This document shows, piece by piece, positions 1 to 4,811 of a stretch of 9,174 bases of DNA. Numbering within the stretch: the first letter of the stretch is position 1; every line of letters starts with the position of its first letter. This DNA comes from an uncultured Eubacteriales bacterium (lineage in GTDB: Bacteria; Bacillota; Clostridia; Oscillospirales; Oscillospiraceae), in the NCBI GenBank assembly GCA_900548625.1, contig URLO01000062.1, forward strand, positions 1 to 9,174. The letters are read 5' to 3'. The translations under genes and the position numbers were made by a program. The notes under the pieces were generated by a model. The model had not been told where the DNA came from and ran no database searches. It worked only from the letters and a program-made list of their open reading frames with translations.

Positions 1-164
1 TAGGGTGTATCTGAAAACTGAAAATGTGACCGGCAGCGAGGAATTTTCGCGCTGTGCAAGACATTTTTTCGCAGGAATACTGACGTATTTCAAGGAAAAA
101 TGACGCGGCGCGGCGTGAAAAGGCCCGCTGTCCGGGTGCGTTGGGAGTTTTCAGATACACCCTA
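1..164. repeat. Foldback MITE-like repeat with 19-bp perfect terminal inverted repeats
   Basis: The first 19 bases (TAGGGTGTATCTGAAAACT) are an exact reverse complement of bases 146-164. The interior is also imperfectly self-complementary, and its central stem (aatac, 76-80, with gtatt, 85-89, around tgac) is centred at 82.5, the exact midpoint of 1-164. The whole unit can therefore fold into one long hairpin. It has no ORF of its own. The outermost TA at each end would fit the TA target duplication of Tc1/mariner-IS630 type elements, but TA is itself palindromic, so this is suggestive only. The window begins at base 1 of the repeat, so the left flank is not visible. It lies 31 bp past the stop of the leftward gene and could act as its transcription terminator. 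Confidence 0.8.
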
Positions 165-195
165 ATACTATAACGCACCGAGGCGGGCGGCGCAA

Positions 196-1257
196 TCAGA
201 GATTTCCCGCAAGCCCCGCGTGATCCCAGAGCTGCTTGAGAAAGATCACGCCGACCGGGAACAGGATCATGCCCGCCACGCCCACGACCCGGAAGCCGGT
301 GTAGAGCGCCAAGAGCGTCAGAAGCGGGTCCAGGCCGATCTGCCGGCCGACCAGCCGCGGCTCGAGCGCCTGCCGCGTGAGCGCGGCCGCGCCGTACAGG
401 ATGAGCAGCCCCACGCCCCGTCGGAGCTCACCCTGAAAGAACAGCGCAAGGCTCCACGGAATCAGGACCGTCCCCGTCCCGAAGACCGGCAGCGCATCGA
501 CGATGGCGATCACCAGCCCAAAAAGGAGCGGATAGTCCACGCCCAGCAGCATCAGCCCCGCCGTCACGAGCAGAAATACGATCCCCATCAGCTTCAGCTG
601 CGCCCGGAGCCAGCCGCCGAGCGAGGTTTTCAGGTGGCCAAGCACGCCCGAGAGCCGCGCGCGCCATCGCTCCGGCAGCTTCCGGGACGCAAGTTCCCGC
701 AGCGCAGGCAGCTCAGACGAGGACATGAAGCTCGCAAGCACGGAGGTCACAATAAACAGGAACATCCCCGGCGCCTTGCCGAGCAGGCCGGAGGCAAACG
801 AAAACAGCCACTCATAGACCTTCGCGCCGAGCAGCGAGCCGCTTTCAAACAGGCTCCGGATGCCGGAGCGAAGGCCGCTGCCGATGCCGTCGGGCAGTCT
901 GGCGGCAAGCTCCAAAAGGCGCGTCTCCAGACGCAGAAGCGGCCCTGCGAGCGCCTGTGCCAGCTCCGGCAGCCGCCGGAGAAAGCCCATCAGCTCACCG
1001 AGCAGCGTCCTGCAAAGAAAGAACAGCCCCGTCCCGAGCGCCGCGTACACCGCCAGCACACACACAAATGACGCAAGCCCCCGCGGGATGCGCGTCCGGC
1101 GCAAAAGCGCCGCGACGGGTCTTTCCACCAGCGCCGCCACGGCAAGGCCGATGAGAAACGGCAGCAGCACCGGCAGCAGCACCGCCGCAAACAGCCACAG
1201 CCCCAGCGCGCCCGCAAGCGTCAGCCCTGCGGCGCGCAGAATTTTCCTGGAATTCAC
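196..1257 (-). CDS. ytvI: AI-2E family transporter, YtvI-like sporulation membrane protein
   Basis: This 353-residue protein is an integral membrane protein of the AI-2E exporter-like family (formerly UPF0118). It has a hydrophobic N-terminal pair of segments (about residues 12-50), another near 60-85, a long amphipathic middle region (about 90-150), and a hydrophobic C-terminal half. The family signature DALPVFGTGTVLIPW lies near residue 255, followed by a conserved region with EPRLVGRQIGLDPLLTLLALY. Length and order match the clostridial and bacillar proteins annotated as sporulation integral membrane protein YtvI. Other members of the family are proposed to export small molecules or ions, but the substrate here is unknown. 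The start is GTG at 1257-1255, with GGGAGG about 9 nt upstream on the minus strand; no in-frame ATG gives a better start. It diverges from the pheB-like gene. Family assignment is firm, the YtvI subtype less so. Confidence 0.82.
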   Translation of the reverse strand: MNSRKILRAAGLTLAGALGLWLFAAVLLPVLLPFLIGLAVAALVERPVAALLRRTRIPRGLASFVCVLAVYAALGTGLFFLCRTLLGELMGFLRRLPELAQALAGPLLRLETRLLELAARLPDGIGSGLRSGIRSLFESGSLLGAKVYEWLFSFASGLLGKAPGMFLFIVTSVLASFMSSSELPALRELASRKLPERWRARLSGVLGHLKTSLGGWLRAQLKLMGIVFLLVTAGLMLLGVDYPLLFGLVIAIVDALPVFGTGTVLIPWSLALFFQGELRRGVGLLILYGAAALTRQALEPRLVGRQIGLDPLLTLLALYTGFRVVGVAGMILFPVGVIFLKQLWDHAGLAGNL

Positions 1258-1289
1258 GGCGGCATCCCTCCCCGAAAAAACTATGGAAT

Positions 1290-1323
1290 TTGACTTGCTT
1301 TTTCACGCTGCATAGTGTATAGT
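1290..1323 (+). promoter_or_regulatory. Candidate sigma-A promoter for the ACT-domain gene
   Basis: Two overlapping sigma-A readings exist: TTGACT (1290-1295) with a 17-nt spacer to TAGTGT (1313-1318), or TTGCTT (1295-1300) with a 17-nt spacer to TATAGT (1318-1323). The second has the better -10 and the first the better -35. Either gives a leader of roughly 50-60 nt before the ATG at 1379. No operator was recognised. Confidence 0.5.
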
Positions 1324-1378
1324 AGCCACCATACGAGGACATGTGCCTTTATATGGAGAACAGAAAGGAAGATCACAC

Positions 1379-1819
1379 ATGGAGCATACACCGAAGTATT
1401 ATATTGTGGAGGCGAGTGCGCTACCGGACATCTTCCACAAGGTCGCCGAGGCCAAACGCCTGCTGGAAACGGGCGAAACGGACAAGGTCAACGTGGCGAC
1501 CCGCGCCGTCGGCATCAGCCGCAGCGCGTTCTATAAGTACCGCGACACCATCTCGCCGTTCCAGAATCTGATGGCGGGCCGCATCATCACCTTTCAGATG
1601 ATGCTCAAGGACACCGCGGGTGTTCTGTCGGCGATACTATCCATTTTTGCCAATAACGGCGCAAATATACTCACCATCAACCAGAGTATTCCCTCCGGCG
1701 GGCGCGCGATGGTCACGATCTCCGCCGAGACCGGAAATCTCGACTGTTCTCTGGAGGAGCTGGTCAATCTGATCGGCGGCACGCAGGGCGTGGTCAAGGC
1801 CGAAATGGTCGCAGGCTGA
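1379..1819 (+). CDS. pheB: ACT domain-containing protein, PheB/UPF0735 family
   Basis: This 146-residue protein closely follows the Bacillus PheB/UPF0735 pattern in length and order. An N-terminal segment begins KYYIVEASALPDIFHKV, then a basic helix-turn-helix-like stretch SRSAFYKYRD (residues 47-56), then a C-terminal ACT domain (about 69-143) containing the DTAGVLS and GANILTINQSIP elements. ACT domains usually bind amino acids and regulate metabolic enzymes. PheB has been linked to phenylalanine metabolism by gene context in other Firmicutes, but its molecular role is not settled. Here it stands alone, without hom, thr or phe neighbours. The ATG at 1379 is chosen because AAGGAAG lies 8 nt upstream and the family begins at this point; an upstream in-frame GTG at 1343 lacks a comparable ribosome binding site. 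Confidence 0.88.
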   Translation: MEHTPKYYIVEASALPDIFHKVAEAKRLLETGETDKVNVATRAVGISRSAFYKYRDTISPFQNLMAGRIITFQMMLKDTAGVLSAILSIFANNGANILTINQSIPSGGRAMVTISAETGNLDCSLEELVNLIGGTQGVVKAEMVAG

Positions 1820-1842
1820 GCCGCCGCCTTCTCCGCACAAAG

Positions 1843-1874
1843 CAGCAATTTTTAGCGGCAGCGCCGTATTGCTG
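1843..1874 (+). terminator. Hairpin downstream of pheB, possible weak terminator
   Basis: CAGCAAT (1843-1849) pairs exactly with ATTGCTG (1868-1874). An inner GCGGC/GCCGT stem sits around an AGC loop, with an unpaired TTTTA on the left side. No T-run follows on the plus strand, so termination would be weak. The hairpin belongs to the repeat family described for 1855-2019 and may be only a repeat arm. Confidence 0.3.
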
Positions 1875-2019
1875 GAAAAGATCGCCGCGTCGCAAGTCCC
1901 GACGCGCTCCGCACCAAGCGGCAGAGATTTTTCGGCAAGACAAGGCGCTAAGGCGACGGCGTACCGTGTGTACGTCGAGCCTGCGGCAAGGCCGTATTGC
2001 CGGAAAAGATCACCGCGTC
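1855..2019. repeat. Degenerate intergenic repeat: 37-bp direct repeats and a foldback arm
   Basis: Bases 1855-1891 and 1983-2019 are direct repeats, identical at 33 of 37 positions and sharing GCCGTATTGC and GGAAAAGATC. The right copy is also the 3' arm of a foldback: GATTTTTCGGCAAGACAAGG from 1925 is imperfectly complementary to the stretch ending at 2011 (CCGTATTGCCGGAAAAGATC), around a central GTAC...GTAC at 1961-1973. There is no credible gene in the 248 bases between pheB and the next gene. The pattern fits a small non-autonomous repeat present as one full unit plus one partial unit. No transposase or clear target duplication is visible. Confidence 0.6.
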
Positions 2020-2029
2020 ATAAATGCTC

Positions 2030-2060
2030 ACCCCTTCGTCATATGGTATGACGAGGGGGT
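2030..2060 (+). promoter_or_regulatory. 14-bp hairpin enclosing the ribosome binding site of the DUF6512-like gene
   Basis: Bases 2030-2043 pair with 2047-2060 over 14 bp with a single T-G wobble (2035/2055) and a 3-nt loop (TGG, 2044-2046). The 3' arm contains GAGGGGG (2053-2059), the only Shine-Dalgarno candidate for the ATG at 2068, 8 nt further on. In the mRNA this site would be fully paired. The hairpin is followed by CGTTTT, so it also resembles a short-tailed terminator. Either role would lower expression of the downstream gene. Confidence 0.6.
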
Positions 2061-2067
2061 CGTTTTC

Positions 2068-2556
2068 ATGAAGAAGCGATGGATCACGGCGTTGGTTCTG
2101 ACGGCGTTGGCGGGGACGGCGGTGCATTTTGCGTATGGGATCTGCCCGGAGCCGCTGGTCGGGCTGTTTGCGCCGGTGAATGAGAGTGTGTGGGAGCATT
2201 TGAAGCTGCTGTTCTGGCCGTTTCTGGCGGCGGGGTTTGCGCTGACGAGGCGGGAGGAGGATCAGGCGGCGGCGTGGAGCGGGCTGCTGCTGGCGGAGCT
2301 GGTGATGCCGCTGTTTCTGGTTGGGATGTACTATCTACTCCGGGCCGGCTTCGGCGTTCGCAGTCTCGGAGTGGAGATCGGGCTGTACTATGTGACGATG
2401 GCGGCGGGATTCTGGCTTGCGCGGCGGGTGAGCGAGAGCGGGCGGCTGGCGTATCTGTCGGGCGTGCTGGTTATTCTGACGGGGCTTTTGGGCGCGGCGC
2501 TGATCCTGTTTACGCTGGCTCCGCCGGAGCTGCCCATCTTTGTGGCTGAGCCGTGA
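2068..2556 (+). CDS. DUF6512-like multi-pass membrane protein
   Basis: This 162-residue hydrophobic protein has about five predicted membrane segments (residues 5-23, 44-60, 70-90, 102-119 and 125-150). Between the first two is the conserved-looking block FAPVNESVWEHLKLLFWP (about 34-51), which I recognise from clostridial proteins annotated DUF6512. The function of that family is not established. The C-terminus ends with a short Pro-rich outside or cytosolic tail (APPELPIFVAEP). The start is ATG at 2068, 8 nt after GAGGGGG; this ribosome binding site lies inside a long hairpin. In-frame sequence further upstream is repeat DNA and lacks the character of a coding region. No transporter signature or catalytic motif is visible. 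The codons in its first half favour G over C at third positions more than the neighbours do, giving a different base texture from the ribosomal protein genes downstream. Confidence 0.75.
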   Translation: MKKRWITALVLTALAGTAVHFAYGICPEPLVGLFAPVNESVWEHLKLLFWPFLAAGFALTRREEDQAAAWSGLLLAELVMPLFLVGMYYLLRAGFGVRSLGVEIGLYYVTMAAGFWLARRVSESGRLAYLSGVLVILTGLLGAALILFTLAPPELPIFVAEP

Positions 2557-2574
2557 TTTTTCTGATTTTTGTTC

Positions 2575-2603
2575 TTGACAAGCGGGCATCTGCGTGCTAG
2601 AAT
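2575..2603 (+). promoter_or_regulatory. Strong sigma-A promoter for infC-rpmI-rplT
   Basis: A consensus -35 TTGACA (2575-2580) and a near-consensus -10 TAGAAT (2598-2603) are separated by 17 nt. Transcription should start near 2610, giving a leader of about 135 nt before infC. This is the best promoter in the window and suits a translation-factor operon. Confidence 0.88.
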
Positions 2604-2609
2604 GCCCTA

Positions 2610-2745
2610 AGAGAAAACAAAGCAGGAGCGGCAGCACCTCACCTCAAGCATTGGCGAAGAGGTTCATAATGTACAGTCTCAGTATGAGTGTGTCATTGTG
2701 TGCGGGTGCTTTGCGGCATCCGCACTTTGCATTTGGGGGTGCTTT
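2610..2745 (+). promoter_or_regulatory. Structured infC leader, candidate L20-responsive attenuator
   Basis: The leader holds a 10-bp hairpin, 2700-2709 with 2716-2725 (one G-U wobble, 6-nt loop), followed by a weak U-rich stretch TTTGCATTT. GGGTGCTTT occurs twice: in the 5' arm of that hairpin (2704-2712) and over the infC ribosome binding site (2737-2745). AGCACCT (2633-2639) can pair with either copy, and GCATCC (2716-2721) can too. The leader can therefore adopt mutually exclusive folds that either form the hairpin or hide the ribosome binding site. In Bacillus subtilis, ribosomal protein L20 represses the infC operon by attenuation in its leader. A similar role here is inferred from position and foldability; the L20 binding site was not identified. 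Confidence 0.55.
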
Positions 2746-3267
2746 ATCATCGGTAAATTAGATCATCAGATCAACGAGGAGATCCGCGATAAGGAGCTTC
2801 GCGTGATCGGAGCCAATGGCGACCAGCTTGGTATCATGTCGTCTGCTGACGCGCTCGCGCTGGCGGAGGAGAAGGAGCTTGACCTTGTCAAGATCGCGCC
2901 GAACGCCGTTCCGCCGGTCTGTAAGATCATGGACTACGGCAAATTCCGCTTCGAGCAGCTCAAGAAGGAAAAGGAAGCAAAAAAGAATCAGCGCGTGGTC
3001 GAGGTCAAGGAGATCCGCATGTCTCCCAGCATCGATACCAATGATCTGAACACAAAGATCAAGAACGCCATGAAGTTCCTGAACGATGGCAACCGAGTCA
3101 AAGTCACTGTCCGCTTCCGCGGCCGTGAAATGGCGCACACCTCCCTCGGCGAGGTGCTGCTCAAGCAGTTCGGCGAGAGCTGCGCCGAGGTCGCGACTGT
3201 CGAAAAAGGAGCAAAGCTCGAGGGACGCAATATGTCCATGTTCCTGAGTCCCAAAAACTCAAAATAA
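2746..3267 (+). CDS. infC: Translation initiation factor IF-3
   Basis: IF-3 binds the 30S subunit, prevents early 50S joining and proofreads the start codon and initiator tRNA. The protein matches the family along its whole length: the N-domain begins HQINEEIRDKELRVIGANGDQLGI and contains VPPVCKIMDYGKFRFEQ. A lysine-rich linker helix (KKEKEAKKNQRVVEVKEIR) follows, then the C-domain with FLNDGNRVKVTVRFRGREMAH. The start is most likely the non-canonical ATC at 2746 (or the adjacent ATC at 2749), 6-9 nt after GGGGG (2735-2739), giving 173 residues, normal for the family. Opening at GTG 2698 instead would add a Cys-rich tail unlike IF-3 and would place translation through the leader hairpin. AUU/AUC-type starts are known for infC and allow autoregulation by IF-3 itself. 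First gene of the infC-rpmI-rplT operon. Confidence 0.93.
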   Translation: MIGKLDHQINEEIRDKELRVIGANGDQLGIMSSADALALAEEKELDLVKIAPNAVPPVCKIMDYGKFRFEQLKKEKEAKKNQRVVEVKEIRMSPSIDTNDLNTKIKNAMKFLNDGNRVKVTVRFRGREMAHTSLGEVLLKQFGESCAEVATVEKGAKLEGRNMSMFLSPKNSK

Positions 3268-3297
3268 ACGTAAGCAACAATCGGAAGGAGAACTACT

Positions 3298-3495
3298 ATG
3301 CCCAAGCTGAAATCCCATAGCGGCGCGAAGAAAAGATTCAATCTGACCAAGAACGGTAAGGTCAAGAGAGCGCACGCCTTCAAGAGCCATATCCTCACCA
3401 AGAAGACGACCAAGCGTACCCGCAACCTGCGTAAGAACGGCTACGCCGACGTCACTGTGGAAGATACCGTGAAAAAGATGATTCCCTACAAATAA
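3298..3495 (+). CDS. rpmI: 50S ribosomal protein L35
   Basis: This 65-residue, strongly basic protein has the full L35 pattern: PKLKSHSGAKKRF at the N-terminus, a middle AHAFKSHILTKKTTKRTRNLR, and a C-terminal DTVKKMIPYK. It is a small structural protein of the large subunit. Its length is exactly that usual for the family. The ATG at 3298 follows AGGAGA by a normal spacing. It sits 30 nt after infC and 34 nt before rplT, the conserved order of this operon, and shares the infC promoter; no internal promoter or terminator is apparent. Confidence 0.97.
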   Translation: MPKLKSHSGAKKRFNLTKNGKVKRAHAFKSHILTKKTTKRTRNLRKNGYADVTVEDTVKKMIPYK

Positions 3496-3529
3496 TCTAG
3501 GGATTGACGACACATAGGAGGATTAAAAA

Positions 3530-3883
3530 ATGGCAAGAGTTAAAGGCGCAATGATGACGCGCAAGAGAAGAAATAAAGTTCTGAAGCTGGCGAAGTCTTA
3601 CTGGGGCTCCAAGTCCCGTCACTTCAAGATGGCCAAGCAGGCTGTCTACAAGTCCGGCGTTTATGCATATGTCGGCCGTAAGCAGAAGAAGCGCGAGTTC
3701 CGCAACCTGTGGATCACCCGCATCTCCGCGGCTGTCGCTCCCTACGGCATCAACTACTCCCGTTTCATGTACGGTCTGAAGCAGTCCGGCATCGAGATGA
3801 ACCGCAAGGCTCTGTCCGAGCTGGCCATCGCCGATCCCGAGGCGTTCAAGGTCCTCGTCGAGACCGCCAAGAAGGCTCTGTAA
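3530..3883 (+). CDS. rplT: 50S ribosomal protein L20
   Basis: This 117-residue basic protein matches L20 end to end: MARVKGAMMTRKRRNKVLKLAKSYWG-type N-terminal extension, then KKREFRNLWITRISAAVAPYGINYSRFMYGLKQSGIEMNRKALSELAI, and the C-terminal helix through ETAKKAL. L20 binds 23S rRNA early in large-subunit assembly and in several bacteria represses its own operon by binding the leader or rpmI region mRNA. The ATG at 3530 has a strong AGGAGG (about 3517-3522) 7-8 nt upstream. It is the last gene of the operon, followed 26 nt later by a strong terminator. Codon use is biased to preferred codons, as expected for high expression. Confidence 0.97.
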   Translation: MARVKGAMMTRKRRNKVLKLAKSYWGSKSRHFKMAKQAVYKSGVYAYVGRKQKKREFRNLWITRISAAVAPYGINYSRFMYGLKQSGIEMNRKALSELAIADPEAFKVLVETAKKAL

Positions 3884-3909
3884 TCCGGCGCTGAATCGAT
3901 AAAAACAAT

Positions 3910-3944
3910 GTCCCTCCCGAGCATTCGGGAGGGACTTTTATTTT
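3910..3944 (+). terminator. Intrinsic terminator of the infC-rpmI-rplT operon
   Basis: GTCCCTCCCGA (3910-3920) pairs perfectly over 11 bp with TCGGGAGGGAC (3925-3935) around a GCAT loop. The run TTTTATTTT (3936-3944) follows at once. A GC-rich stem plus a U-tract on the plus strand makes this a strong factor-independent terminator. Confidence 0.95.
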
Positions 3945-4031
3945 GCCGCGCACGGCAAGATCATGCAGATCCTGACGCCAATAAAACGCCGCCTCAAGGA
4001 TGCCGGGTGGTCGTAAAACGGTTTCCGTCCC

Positions 4032-4215
4032 GGCACCCCTTGCCTCTCCCTATGGGAGAGGCAGCCGAGCGCAGCGAGGACGGAGCGGGCAAATAATAGC
4101 AATGTCCAATCGGAAAATGCCGGCACCTTCGCAGGCAGATGACGTCCCGCGGGCGCAAGACCCTCTCAGTCACCTGCGGTGACAGCTCTCCCAAAGGGAG
4201 AGCCAAGGGGCTGCC
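4032..4215. repeat. Foldback intergenic repeat with 31-bp imperfect terminal inverted repeats
   Basis: This fills most of the gene-free stretch 3946-4297. Bases 4032-4062 are complementary to 4185-4215 apart from a few mismatches and one inserted base; the core is CCCCTTG.CTCTCCC. Each arm is itself a hairpin: GCCTCTCCC/GGGAGAGGC around TAT (4042-4062) and GCTCTCCC/GGGAGAGC around AAA (4185-4203). Inside the right end is another small palindrome, GTCACC/GGTGAC (4169-4183). A further nested hairpin, TGCCGGG/CCCGGCA (4001-4035), abuts the left edge. Similar units are, from memory, common between genes in Oscillospirales genomes. There is no ORF, transposase or clear target duplication. It lies between convergent genes, where such repeats are tolerated. 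Confidence 0.7.
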
Positions 4216-4223
4216 ATAGAGAA

Positions 4224-4253
4224 ATGGAGCGTATCTGTATCGATACGCTCCAT
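4224..4253 (-). terminator. Hairpin terminator candidate for the leftward gene at 4298-4726
   Basis: ATGGAGCGTATC (4224-4235) pairs perfectly over 12 bp with GATACGCTCCAT (4242-4253) around a 6-nt loop. Read leftward it lies 44 nt after the stop codon of the small unknown gene and is followed by TTCTCT, a poor U-tract. Read rightward it is followed by GAGCTGTTTT. It probably ends leftward transcription, perhaps in both directions, but the weak tails keep this tentative. Confidence 0.5.
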
Positions 4254-4297
4254 GAGCTGTTTTACGACCGCCCTGCAAACTCCGGCGGCGTTTTGCG

Positions 4298-4726
4298 TTA
4301 TTCTTCTGTCCGTGCTTCCGGCTCAGCGGGTGCAGGCTGCTCCGGCTCTGCTTCCGGCTCGGCGGGCTGCTCCGGCGTCTCCTGCCCGGCCTGCGGCTCG
4401 GCGCAGATCGGTGCGGCGGGCGCCGCGCCTTCCGTGGGGTCGTCCTCGTCGGCGAACATCTCGCGCTCGGCGGCAGCCTCGATCGAGTGGCGCAGCGCCG
4501 CGTCGCGGCGGGCCTTGGCCTCGGCGGTGAAGCAGGGCGCGTTTGCAACGGTCACCGTGACGGCGGACTTTTCCCCGTCGGCACGGCGGCGGCGATAGAC
4601 GCCGAGCAGAAGCGAGGTGAAGCTGAAATCGCCGTTTTCCTCGACCTTGCACTCATAGGGAACAAGACTTGCTGCCAGCGCGGCGGCCGCGCCGATCAAA
4701 ATACTCTTTTTCGTGGATTTTTTCAT
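4298..4726 (-). CDS. Small membrane-anchored protein of unknown function with acidic Pro/Glu tail
   Basis: This 142-residue protein has three visible parts. There is a basic N-terminus plus one hydrophobic segment (MKKSTKKSILIGAAAALAASL, about residues 8-25), which could be a signal anchor. A short conserved-looking block, VPYECKVEENGDFSFTSLLLGVYRRR (about 26-51), resembles small hypothetical proteins I have seen in other Clostridia (IPY...E...G...LL..V). The long, low-complexity, acidic C-terminal tail is rich in Glu, Pro and Ala and includes repeated EPE/EQP units (about 95-142). No catalytic motif is visible. The start is ATG at 4726-4724 with GGAGGTA 8 nt upstream; in-frame codons further upstream would include the ribosome binding site. 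It has its own consensus promoter just after the GDPD gene. The function is not known. Confidence 0.72.
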   Translation of the reverse strand: MKKSTKKSILIGAAAALAASLVPYECKVEENGDFSFTSLLLGVYRRRRADGEKSAVTVTVANAPCFTAEAKARRDAALRHSIEAAAEREMFADEDDPTEGAAPAAPICAEPQAGQETPEQPAEPEAEPEQPAPAEPEARTEE

Positions 4727-4761
4727 AGGAAAATACCTCCTTGAACGCATTTTATGCGCAC

Positions 4762-4790
4762 ATCATAGCAGGGATCGCTCAAATTGTCAA
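4762..4790 (-). promoter_or_regulatory. Strong sigma-A promoter for the small unknown gene
   Basis: On the minus strand a perfect TTGACA (4790-4785) is followed after 17 nt by TATGAT (4767-4762). It lies only about 22 nt past the GDPD stop codon and would give a leader of about 30 nt to the ATG at 4726. No terminator is seen between the GDPD gene and this promoter, so read-through from the upstream operon is also possible. Confidence 0.85.
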
Positions 4791-4811
4791 CAAAGGAAGC
4801 GCACCTGCGTT

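Noticed and set aside
220..1071. Long rightward open frame antisense to the YtvI-like gene
   Set aside because: Its translation is a low-complexity Arg/Gln/Glu/Pro-rich string with no family resemblance. It is the expected shadow of a GC-rich gene on the other strand.
1855..2019. Possible CRISPR array from the repeated 37-bp units
   Set aside because: There are only two copies, separated by 91 bp that is itself repeat-like, with no regular spacers and no cas genes in the window.
3946..4031. Possible small gene between the rplT terminator and the foldback repeat
   Set aside because: The short frames here have no ribosome binding site, overlap the repeat, and follow directly after a strong terminator.
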